Assembly (NCBI GenBank): GCA_037975125.1
Contig: CM075857.1
Span: forward strand, 69,581,899-69,645,898
Direction of reading: 5' to 3'
DNA from: Latrodectus hesperus
Lineage: Eukaryota > Arthropoda > Arachnida > Araneae > Theridiidae
Length of the DNA: 64,000 nt
The notes below the pieces were generated by a model. That model was not told the origin of the DNA. It did not search any database and worked only from the letters and a program-made list of their open reading frames with translations. The position numbers were made by a program, and so were the translations under genes. Below, in pieces: positions 11,870 to 22,203 of the stretch; position 1 is the stretch's first letter, and each line of letters begins with the position of its first letter.

Positions 11870-12426
11870 AATTGTAGGAATTCGTCTAACTGGAACAAGT
11901 GTGACATAAACACTCCCAAAAAGACCGATGTATATCAAAGTGGATTCTTTCTAAATAGCAAACATTTGCATGTAAAAAGATATGCGAATGATTGCAGTTA
12001 GAAGGTACCTTCGTAAACAGGCATTTACGGTACAGCATAGAATCCTCAGACTGTTTGTCACACATGTTAATGTTACACCTCAATTATAGTGGTATCACTC
12101 TCACAAAACCTAGTCAATTTTTAAGTGGAAAAAAGTGATACTGTTTGACGAATCATCTCTTTCGCAATTTTCTCTACAAGAGGATGAGTACACGTTTGTA
12201 AGGCTGTTGCACAAGCGTACGTATGATCGTAATTGACTACTAACTACTACGCGTATGGGTGAATCTATCGTGATATTGATAACGATGTTGTGATTTTCTG
12301 CTGGATCAATTATTATGCTAAAAGAACAGATCATTGGAGAGAAGTATATAGAAATTTTAGCTGACCAGGTTCATCGTAAGATACCAACTAAGTTTTCTGA
12401 AAGCGATGGAATTTTCCAGGATTTTT
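11870..12426 (+). pseudogene. Tc1/mariner-type transposase relic, third copy type
   Basis: Plus-strand fragments with Tc1-like order but different in sequence from the other two elements in the window. RLTGTSV (about 11885) corresponds to the end of the helix-turn-helix region. FKWKKVILFDESSLSQF (about 12119-12169) is the first catalytic aspartate segment. EKYIEILADQVH followed by SDGIFQD (about 12341-12420) leads up to the second catalytic region, where homology stops. Several stops and frameshifts interrupt the frame. No terminal inverted repeats were found, so element ends are unknown and the 3' third is missing. Confidence 0.65.
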
Positions 12427-15400
12427 TAAATTTAATCATTTTATATTTCAAGAAAGTATTCTTATAATTACACTTTTATGAAAGAACATGTTTTTTCAAC
12501 TGATTTGTTTCAGTGAAGAAGTTTTAGTTTTTTCTAAAATTGAGTTAATATTTTTTAATAAAAAATGTTTTATAATATAAATAATAAATATAGCTATAAG
12601 CACGGTAAAATATTTATTAAAATAAATTCTAATGATAAAAAACAATATTTACTTAATGTTAAAATAAAATTACATTTTTTATTTCTTTGTAAACAACAAT
12701 CATATTAAAAGACTAATAAAAAGAACAATATATATTAAAAAGTACTAGAAATGTTTTTTTAATGGGGAAAAAAAACAGAATTAAAAGGAGTATCGTAATG
12801 TTATCTAATTTTTATGTAATATATTCTTCAAATATTTTTTAGATATTTATGAAATATTTAATGTAAAAAAGCAGTATCGTAATATATTGGAATTTTTATG
12901 CAATGTATTCCTCGAATTTTTTAAAAAATATATTTACAGTGCGTCAAAAATACTAAAATAATCTGAAAATAAAGAATTGACTGCTGTGTTGATTCTTGGA
13001 ATTGATTAATTCCCTATTTATATACTGTAATAAGCAAAACCTAAATTAATTTTATCATTGAGAACCAGTTATGTGTAAAGTGTTATTCAATTAAAACATA
13101 TTAATAAAATAAGAATCATTAATTTTTGCTTTAATGAGATGATTAATAATTATCATTTTATTGTTAAATAATTAAAAATTTAATAATTTGTCTTTAATTT
13201 GATTTTCACAAAATGTTTGTGAAAATGTTTTTAAATAATTCTTCATTATCTATAAATTTTAAAAATGAAGTTTTAAATTACTTTTCGAACAATCAAAAGT
13301 AGAAAAGAATATATATGTTTTTAAAGTAAATTTAAGAAATGGTGGTATTTTTTTTACTGTTTTTCGAAATATGGTGAAAAATTTAACTTTAGCATAATTG
13401 TTTTCATTTGTTGAGTAAAAAATATTTTAACAAAAATTAAATTAACTAGAAAAATAAAAGCAGAATCACAATTATAATTTGATTATATACAGTAACAATA
13501 GATATATTTTAAGTGTAGACACTAAATAATAATGCAAATTGTTTAGTAGTTTTTTTTGCATCAAAATGTAAAATATTTCTGGTTTCTAGAATCAGTTTCT
13601 TTTGTAAGGACTCTTTGTGAAGGAAAACTGAAAAGTTAATGTAAAAAAAGAAACACATTTTCGTTAAACTGTTTGTTACAGTTTTATTGTTTCTTGCGTT
13701 AGCATTTTAGCTGTTAAATGATTTTAATGTAAAGAACTTAGAAGTAATAGATATGCTGTAAAATATTTTGTGATGATATTCCATTTGAATCGTATGATCT
13801 TACATAGGTTATCCAAGATGCTTTTTCATTTTATCCCGTATAAATGTAATGGTTTTTCTAATAACCATTTTTTTTAATCTTCATCCATGCAGAATAGTTT
13901 TCGTTATTATGTGTTTTCACAAATTTTTAGAAAGAAATTTCATGCTGTACTGCACGTACACTCACACTGCATGTATTTTCACAAATGCACGTACATAACA
14001 GACATAAACTGACAGTCAGAGATTCCACACCGTTTAATTGGTAAAGATATTCTCACAGTTTTATTTTATGAGTACTCGTACTTAATTCTTTTGAAAAAAA
14101 AATCAAAGAAGAAATGTTGCATTTAAATTGACTCCAATAAAAATACATCAAATATTTCAAATATTCAAAACATTTTGATATGTAATATCTGTAATAAGTG
14201 GTTTAAAACTTCAGATAATTCACTTTTTCTATATAGTGTATGTGCATCAGACAGAGCCATGATTAATAAGATTGTATTCTAAAATGTAATAATTTAACGT
14301 AAAGAGAAAGAATTTTACATATTACATTTCATTGAATGAGGCACCAATTTTTAAGATTTCTGTACTACTGTTTCATGCGTTTTTCTTTAATTTTTAGCAT
14401 GATCTATATAAATCAAAATGGTATTTTGACAGATAGTCTAGTTCTGTATACCAGGAAACAAATTAACATTTAGTGATTTGCCCAAATTGTATATTTCATA
14501 TTCTTTCCTAAAAAATACTTAGAAAAATATTTCCCCCTTCCTGTATTTTTTAATATACTGAGTGCACGGAAGGGATGTCACATGTATAGATAAATCAATA
14601 ATCTTATTCATTCCATCTTAATCCTAATGTATAGTGTTAACATTAGCCTAACTAGTGTATATTTATTAATGTCACTTTTTATTATTGAGATTACGATAGA
14701 CTTTTGTTGTTGACTGATTTGTAAGTTTGATTGTAATAGATAGTGTGTCATTAGGATAAGAGAACCACAATTGAATAGAATTTTGGTCTTAGATTATTTT
14801 AAGTTGCTTTTCCACCAGTTTTTCATTGCCACATTGATTGTGCGTATTTTTAATGTCAAAGATATCAAATTGAAGACAAATGTACACATGCTACACTTAG
14901 TTCTTTAAATTATATGGTAGAAATCAAATTAAGCACTTGATGCTTGAAATAAAACGTACAATGTTGATTTTTTTGTGTTATCGTTTTTCTACTCGCTTCG
15001 TATTTTTTTGTATCGTTTTCTTCTATTGGTTAACTGCTACATCTGCCTCATTTACTAATAAATTTTAGGGAAAATTTCTATCTATTTTGAAAATTTGAAA
15101 TATATTCTTTAGATATATAGTCATAAAAATATTTATGTTTTTTATTCTCACACTACTCTCTTGTGATTTTAATATTTTCATGATATATTTCAATACTATG
15201 TATTTTTTATTTTAAATAATTATTGTTATTTGTAATTATATATACAATTGCTACATTTTGGCATGTTTTTTCAGATTTTAATAAATTATAATATTTTCTG
15301 ATACATAATTAATTAGAATTTTCTTTTATTTATAAAGAGTTCCAATGAAATCACAAATAACGACAAATGTATACGATTTATAAAAAAGAAGTGACTGCAG

Positions 15401-15988
15401 TAAATCAGCATTATAAATGTAAATCAAGTTATTAAATTTTAAATCTTGGTTTATGGAACAATATCAAAAATACAAGGAGATAATTTTGACAAAATCTTTA
15501 TTTTTATTACGTATATTTAGTAGTACAATAAAACTGGTTTATTTTTTTAAAATTAAAAGCAAAAATAAAGGAATAGGAGATGTGACAGTCAAAGAATTTC
15601 AATATGATAATTCTCTATATTATCCATTATAAAATAAATTACCAATAAACGATAATATCACTCATAGTTTAAATATTGAAATATTATGAAATATTTTAAA
15701 ACAGTAAAATGTTCTATATTTTCATGAAACTCTCGCAACACCATTTATATACTACAACTTTTGTACAAATGTAAAATACATAAAATCTTCAGAAATAGGC
15801 AAAATAAATCTAAAGGCTGTATCCAAAAAAAGAAATGCCAAAGAATTTCTTCAATTGTCAATCAGATGAAATCCAGATTCCTGAAATAGAAAATGGGTGT
15901 ATAATATCAAGGAATGAAAAATATGCAAATTTGGTATATTTTAAAGTGTATTAATATATCAAGAGAATGATATATGAAGATATATTAA
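12427..15988. other. AT-rich intergenic stretch, nothing identified
   Basis: Read on both strands without finding an exon, RNA gene, terminal repeat pair or known transposon domain. The only unusual patches are slightly G+C-richer spots at about 13940-14035 and 14560-14580, which have no long open frame. Confidence 0.35.
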
Positions 15989-16001
15989 GAAAAAATATGT
16001 T

Positions 16002-16390
16002 GTTGTTACTTATATGACACTTGGACAAGCCAAGCTCACTATTCCTTGGCAATGCGAATTTAAATCAGTAGAGAGCGTCTTTCGTTTTATTCAGAACACC
16101 ACTAAGGTGAAAGTACGTCTTTGCTCTTTTCTTTAAATCCTCCGATAGATGGCACCACCAGAGGATCTCTCCCTCAATTTTGACATTGATTTAAAGGAGG
16201 AGGAAATTTTCTTCAGACCATTGCATCCAAGGTAACTGCTCAACGACCAACCACAGGACTTTCGATTCCACAGATTTATAGCGCACCTATATCGCATGTA
16301 CTCGGTGAGTATTTGGCGGCAATTGGGAATCGAACCCCGCCCTTCCGGATGGAAGGCCGATACCCTAACTACTAGGCTGCCACGGCCATC
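16002..16390 (-). mobile_element. tRNA-derived SINE with 13-bp target duplications
   Basis: Read on the minus strand from 16390, the head is tRNA-like. It has an A-box-type segment TGGCAGCCTAGTAGTTAGGG and, about 35 bp later, the B box GGTTCGATTCC, which together form an internal RNA polymerase III promoter. A tRNA-unrelated body follows and the element ends in a short AACAACA-type tail at 16002. The copy is bracketed by identical 13-bp repeats, GAAAAAATATGTT at 15989-16001 and 16391-16403, as expected from insertion by LINE-encoded machinery. Complete ends and perfect duplications suggest this copy is younger than most elements nearby. It is not called a tRNA gene because it lacks a foldable acceptor stem and has the body and tail. 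Confidence 0.88.
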
Positions 16391-16403
16391 GAAAAAATAT
16401 GTT

Positions 16404-17958
16404 ATACAAATGGATAAGTCAATGACTTTTGATTTACCACTTTCATGTGAAACACTTTCGTGTGTATCTATTCATTGTTTCGTAATTTCATATTTGGTGA
16501 CCGTTATCGAATTGTAGTTTGGTTCTTCCAGTTCTTTTCATTTAATATTTATTTCTTCTATCCACACATCATTGTTGGGACATTACGTTATTTGAGAGTG
16601 AAACTTTCACATTTCAATAGTCATGCGATTGCATATTCGAAATCTGTAAATTAATTGCATGACATTTTGCATTCTTATATTCTTATAAGATATATAGACT
16701 TAATGAATCATTCACAGGTATCAAAGGATGATATATAAATTTCAATTCATTTTCATATTGCACTTTTATACGAAGCAAATAATAGTAAAGAAACATTTGT
16801 TGTGGTTTGGATGATCTCTTTGTCATTTTTAAATCCTAACCTGTTTTGTGTTTTTTAAAAATTTCATTAAATTTTTATGATTCAATAATGATAATGAATT
16901 TTTTACTAATGAATATTTTAAATAAAAATGCCAAAATCTCAGCGAAAAATTTTGAAATATGTGTCAGTTTTGCATTTACATTAATTATAAATAGATAATA
17001 TTTTAAAGGTATTAAATAAAAAAAATGAGTGAGAAATCGCTTAATTAAATGCACTAGAAAGAACCTAATAATTCAATAAAATATTTCAAGGTTTCGTCTT
17101 GATTAAATTCAATGCTTATGAGAAAAACCACTTAAATATAACCGATAAGAAGACTTTGATGGGATTACAGATTATTATTTTGGTAATTGCTTGATATTTT
17201 TATTTTATTGAAATGATGATTAACTTCTTGGGCTTAATCTGATTAAGTAATTTAAAGATAATTATTTAGAATTATATATTTAAACTATGAATGTAGAAAT
17301 AACTTAATGAATAATCCGTCTACAACACAAAGTGTAAAAAACCTACATTTAGCTGCAATTTTTTTCAATTATTTATGATCATTGATATTTTTGCTGTAAT
17401 CATATGGTTCATGCACAAAAATAAAACTAACGTTTTAAAATATATTTCAGGTAATTAAATTGATTGATGTTTTTGTATTGCAACGAAAAGAACATTATTT
17501 AATATTTGGAGCTCTTATGCCTAAATTTTAAAAAAAGAAATCGTGTTTATAAAATAAAGCAAATTTCGATACTTTTCATTTGGAAGTAAAATATTATTAG
17601 AAACATGGAATGAAAATCGTCATTTCATCTATTAAAAATGAAACGTTTTAATAAAATCTCTAACAAAAATCTTTCACACAAGATATCTCCATGTATATAA
17701 TTCAGATATCAAATTTATAACTTCGTTTATTCTTGAATAAAAGTTGTTAACACTTTGTAATATCAGAGTTTTTACAGACTTCTTATAGTTATTCACCACA
17801 TTATTTCACAAATTATCAATCATTAACTATAAATACATAGAGTTTTAAATTAGATTGTAGTGTTTAACGCCTATATTACACTTAAAAATACAAAATACTT
17901 TAAACATTATTTTACTTTTAAAACAAAATTTACATTTCAGTTTTAGTATACATAAGAT
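16404..17958. other. AT-rich stretch between SINE and LTR element
   Basis: No gene, RNA or recognisable repeat was found. Confidence 0.35.
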
Positions 17959-17962
17959 AGAC

Positions 17963-18476
17963 TGTGGAAATAGCCTTTTTATTTTAATGCCGAATAGTAA
18001 CAAATTTGAATTAATTTTTGATAAATTATTTAAGTTTAATTAGATGTTTTCACATCCAGAAGAAGAAGACAACTGAGGAAGGAAAACGTGGCAGTTCTTT
18101 ATGATTTCTATGCGTTCCGCAGACTTTTTGAGACTCACGAAAATTAAATACATAAATAGAAATTTTTTATTTTTATTTTTTTTTATACCAGAAGTCTATA
18201 TTGATGTGCAATTCTAACTTATTTTTTCTTCATTTCAATGTGCAAACGATTAATACTAATTAATCAAGAATCACTGTGTGTATTTCACAAGATAAATCGT
18301 AATTCATGTTTATTTGTAGTTTCCCTTTTGAGAGTAAGCAGACAATTTAGTCTGCGAGAGTTCGATGACGTCATATCCGAGTATGTAATTGTAAACATAA
18401 AAATTCCTGATAATCCATTAAATAGTTATTTTGTAAATTAATATTATTGAATATTATTTCACTGAATATTTTTACA
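17963..18476 (+). repeat. 5' long terminal repeat
   Basis: It starts TGTGGAAATAGCCTTTTT and ends in TTAATATTATTGAATATT followed by TTACA, both matched by the 3' copy. It is 514 bp long, against 196 bp for the 3' copy. It includes a perfect TGACGTCA motif at 18366-18373, which may belong to the promoter. The shared 3' end with the right LTR and the AGAC duplication support these borders. Confidence 0.7.
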
Positions 18477-18511
18477 CTGGTGACTCGAACCTTTCTTCAC
18501 GTTTTGTTGTA

Positions 18512-19260
18512 ATGAATACAGAGCTTGCTCAAGTAGTAAATAATTCGGATGCCATAGTGGAAACTGCAAGAATTTCTATCAAAGTACATCAGTTTTGGCG
18601 TGGAAATCTAGCAATATGGTTTCCTCAATTGGAATTATAGTTTATTAACAGTGAAATTATACTCAGGTCAATACAAAATATTATATAATCATTAGATCTA
18701 TTAAATCGGATGTCGCTTGTCTTGCTCCTGTCAGTGATATTATTTCTCCACCTCCTGAACAAGCTTATGAAACTTTAAAAGCCAATTAATAGCATTATTT
18801 AGTGATTCTGAAGAAAGAAAGTTTGTAAAACTTTCCTGCATGATGTTGAACTTGGCGATCAGCGCCCCTCGGCGTAACTAAGTTTATTTGGCGGGTAACA
18901 TGTTGGCGATGCACTATTGAAATCATTATGGCTCCAACGTCTTCCTGCACAAATAAATGCAATTTCAAAAACTTCATCTGAAAACTTGAGTAAGCTAGCA
19001 ATTATGGCTGACAAAAATGCGGATGTTTCATCACTTAGAGAATTACATCCTTATGAATCGCATTTAGCAATAAAACTCTCAGAAATCGATGATCTTAAAA
19101 ACAAAAATCCGAACTCAACAAAGAGGTAGGTAAACTCACCATTATATGCCAACATAACGGATGTCGTTCAAGGTGCAGTAGAAATTCTATTACTTTTTTA
19201 CTCCCGATACAAAGTGTAGGCATCATGCAAAATTCGGCAAAAACGCGTCGAAATGTTTCT
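18512..19260 (+). pseudogene. Gag relic of the Ty3/Gypsy element
   Basis: From the ATG at 18512 the frame gives a typical arthropod Ty3 capsid start, including ISIKVHQFWRGN. It then stops at a TAG near 18638. Later pieces in other frames continue the capsid order: PPPEQAYETLKA (about 18750-18785), SDSEERKFVKL (about 18800-18832), and SLWLQRLPAQIN followed by LAIMADK (18920-19015). A nucleocapsid-like piece with spaced cysteine and histidine codons lies near 19205-19265. At least three frame changes and several stops interrupt it. Gag would assemble the intracellular particle; this copy cannot. Confidence 0.8.
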
Positions 19261-19334
19261 TGAAGCAGGAAAATAATTAGAATAGTTATTCAAGGCGACG
19301 AACACTGTAGTTTAAAATAACATTGAATTAATTG

Positions 19335-21789
19335 TAATAGAAAAAAGATTCTCAAATTTTTAATTGATACAAGTATAGATATTTCTGTTTTACTGCGGTC
19401 ATCAAATGAAAAATCCAAAAGTAACTTTCTTTTGAGTTTAGTTGTTGCTAATGGATAAAAAATTATAATTTATAGGAAAACAAACTTGCTACGCCATATT
19501 TTCCCATGGATTTTCACCAGAATTTAGGGAGCTGATTACTTAATCCTATACCGCATTATTGTAGATCTTAAGTCCAAAAGGATTATTGACAAATTGACAA
19601 CTGTTTTTTGTGGCAGAACTTCATTTAGTGAATCTCCTAAAATTATTGTGCTCCATTTATTATTGAAATTCGAACACTTTTTGAAAAAGTATAAATTTAC
19701 TTCTTGAGGATAAAAGTAAAACTCCCAGAAATTACAGCTGAAATGGTATTACTCACGTCTTAGACACCAATGATTCTTCAGACTTACATAGACTTCAGTA
19801 GCTGCAAAAAGAGAGTGGTTATTATCTGAAAAATTAGAGGCAGAGAAAGCTGCATTTCATCAATTAGTGCAGAAGGCATGCATCTGCTGAGGCCATTAAG
19901 AATTTTCTAAAGCCGGCAGTAGTTAACTATCTTCGATCGTTTTTGGGTATCCTTAGGTTTCGCAGAAGATTTTTGTTTCATGCTGCCAAAAACTGATTTT
20001 TTTTACACTTTTTCATTGGTTCTTCAAAAAAAGAAGAATAAAACATCTCTGATTTGGAATCCCGAAACTCATCTTGATTTTGAATAGTCTTGTGATGCAC
20101 TGGCTAAGGCCACACGCTTAGCTCACTCAGTCTCCAAAACATCTTTAGATCTCCTGACTAATGCTTTCGATAAAACAATTGGAGCTTGTGTCCAACAATG
20201 TGTTGAAAATAACTGGAAACTGTTGTGATGTTTTTCCTGAAAATTAAGTGCAAAAGTACAAAATTACAGTACCTATGATAGGGAACTCTTATCAATTTTT
20301 GCAAGAACTGAATATTTTCAATATATACTGGATGTGGTGCAAACTTTACCGTTTTTAAAGATCATAAATATTTAACTTATGCCTTACTCCAAAAATTTTA
20401 CAAACTCTTTCCAAGACAAAGCTATCAGTTCAAATTCATTGCCGTCATATATCCATCATATTGGCGGCAAAGAAAATGCTGTGGCTAATGTTGTCTCGTG
20501 TATGTAGCTGGAAATATCCTGATGTAGCCAAATTTACTGTTCTGGCTGCTGCTCAGAATGATGATTCAGAAAATAAAGCACTATTAAATGATTAAGATTT
20601 TATTCTTAAATTGCATAAGTTACAACTCCTTGCTAGGGATTTTTCTATTTACTGCGATACTTCTACAAACTATATACGGCTCTATATTTCTCCATTTTCC
20701 CATTAGTTAATTTTTAATGCTGAACGCAATCTAGCTCACTTTGGTGTGAAAGCAACAGTTAAGATGATAACTAATAGATTCTTATTGCCCGGAGTAGAAA
20801 AATATGTGACTCTTATGGCTCAAACATGCATCTCTTGCCGAAAAAATAAAGTAACACGCCATGTTCATTCTTCTTTAATCGTGTTTCTAGTATCTAATAG
20901 TCATTTCTCACACATAAACATTGCTCTTATTTGTCTTATGCCATTACCTTAAAGTTATACTTTCTGCCTTATTTGCATAGGCATTTATACAAGATGGCTA
21001 GAAGAAATTTCGGAATTTGTTGAAGCTGTAGTTTAGGGATTATACAGTTGTTGGATTTCTCGTTTTGGGGTGTTTCAAACAATTACAACGGATCATGAAC
21101 CTCAATTTCGAAGTGTCTTATTTCACACGCAAGCTAAAAACTTTGGACTCAATACTAATCATACTACATCATACCATTCTCAAGTGATTTGAATAATAGA
21201 AAGCTGGCATTCAGTACTAATGCCATCTATCATATTTCCCACTTCTATTAATTGGACGCGTGTATTATCTGTAGTGTTTCTATGTTTGCAGATTGTTTAT
21301 CAAGACGAGATAAATTGTTCAATAGTTGAATTGGTTTATAGACAAAATATTAATCTTTCAGGACAATTTTTTACTGTGCATGAGGATCCCAAGTTGAATA
21401 ATAATTTGGTGCTTAAACTAAACGAGCTCATTAAAGCTCTCCTTCCAACATCTACCTCGTCTCATGGCATAAGCCTCCTTTTGTACATAAAGATTTTAAT
21501 ATTTGCAGTCATGTGTTTCTTTGAGTAGGTGCTGCCATTCAGCTTTCCATACCCAGAACTATAAGCTGTTGTAAGTTATCGAGAAATAACTTTCAATTTG
21601 ATTATAAATGGAAAGGAATGCACCATATCAATCGACAGAATAAAACTTGCTCAACTAATTGTAGACTCAATAGTTTCTAATCCAACATCGGCTATCACAA
21701 ATTCTAAAACTTGGAATGATTTCTCGTTTTGCTGTCAAACCCGTATGAATCGACAACAACCTGTCACAAAGCACACAAGACAACGATAA
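19335..21789 (+). pseudogene. Pol relic of the Ty3/Gypsy element
   Basis: Recognisable pieces in family order are as follows. A protease remnant (about 19350-19410) has IDTSIDISV where ligand-binding IDTG is expected. A fragment of the reverse transcriptase fingers (about 19560-19640) contains VDLKSKRIIDKL. The palm with its catalytic YxDD box is missing. RNase H (about 20060-20510) keeps YSTYDRELLSIF, but the first catalytic Asp is replaced by Asn (20160-20162). The integrase zinc-binding region (about 20725-20865) contains CISCRKNK. The integrase core has TTDHEPQF with one catalytic Asp (about 21087-21110). The C-terminal region has SIVELVYRQN, and GKECTISIDRIK at about 21610-21645. Many stops and frameshifts show long decay. 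Divergence of single fragments appears moderate, so family membership is clear. Confidence 0.85.
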
Positions 21790-21886
21790 CGAATTGTGAT
21801 GCAATTCCCACCGTCTTTCCATCTCGCATTCGTATACGACGCATTTTGTATTTTCAAGAATATTGTAAAGAATAAGTATTTTTTTA

Positions 21887-21927
21887 AATTTCTTTTCAAA
21901 GAAAGTGTTTTTCTTTGAAAAGAAATT
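21887..21927. repeat. Perfect 17-bp hairpin inside the LTR element
   Basis: AATTTCTTTTCAAAGAA (21887-21903) and its exact complement (21911-21927) are separated by a 7-base loop. The hairpin lies between the end of pol and the purine tract before the 3' LTR. It is followed by related GAAAAG/CTTTTC runs up to 21990, suggesting local tandem and inverted duplication of a purine-rich tract. Confidence 0.8.
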
Positions 21928-22003
21928 AAAAAATCCTGAAAAGAAAGTATCCTGAAAAAAAAGTATTTTTTAAATTTTACTTTCTTTTCAGGAGAAGAGA
22001 TGG

Positions 22004-22199
22004 TGTAGCAACAGCCTTTTCCATTATAAATAAATTTTATGGCAGAATGACAATATTTTTTTGTGTTAGCGTTCAATTAATTGTTTTAATTTGATTCTAA
22101 ATGTAAAAGCTCCATACTATATTCATCTCTTCTGATCCTATTAAATATTTATTTTGAAAATTAATAATATTGAATATTATTTTATTAAATATTATTACA
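22004..22199 (+). repeat. 3' long terminal repeat, shortened
   Basis: It begins TGTAGCAACAGCC, matching the 5' LTR start, and ends with ATTATTGAATATT-like sequence and TTACA at 22199, followed by the AGAC duplication. It is only 196 bp. The missing middle, compared with the 514-bp left copy, points to a deletion here or an insertion there. Confidence 0.65.
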
Positions 22200-22203
22200 A
22201 GAC

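Larger units (their letters stand above)
17963..22199 (+). mobile_element. Ty3/Gypsy-type LTR retrotransposon, decayed
   Basis: The element is bounded by the 4-bp repeat AGAC (17959-17962 and 22200-22203). It begins TGTGGAAATAGCC and ends TTACA. In order it has a 5' LTR, a leader with a TGGTGAC primer-site-like sequence (18478-18484), gag, protease, part of reverse transcriptase, RNase H, integrase, a purine-rich tract just before the 3' LTR (21991-22003), and the 3' LTR. Gag-pol order with integrase after RNase H is the Ty3/Gypsy arrangement. At about 4.2 kb the copy is short because much of the reverse transcriptase and part of one LTR are gone. No envelope gene is visible. Confidence 0.85.

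Noticed and set aside
16318..16390. tRNA gene on the minus strand
   Set aside because: A and B boxes are present, but there is no proper acceptor stem, and the block is the head of a longer SINE with tail and target duplications.
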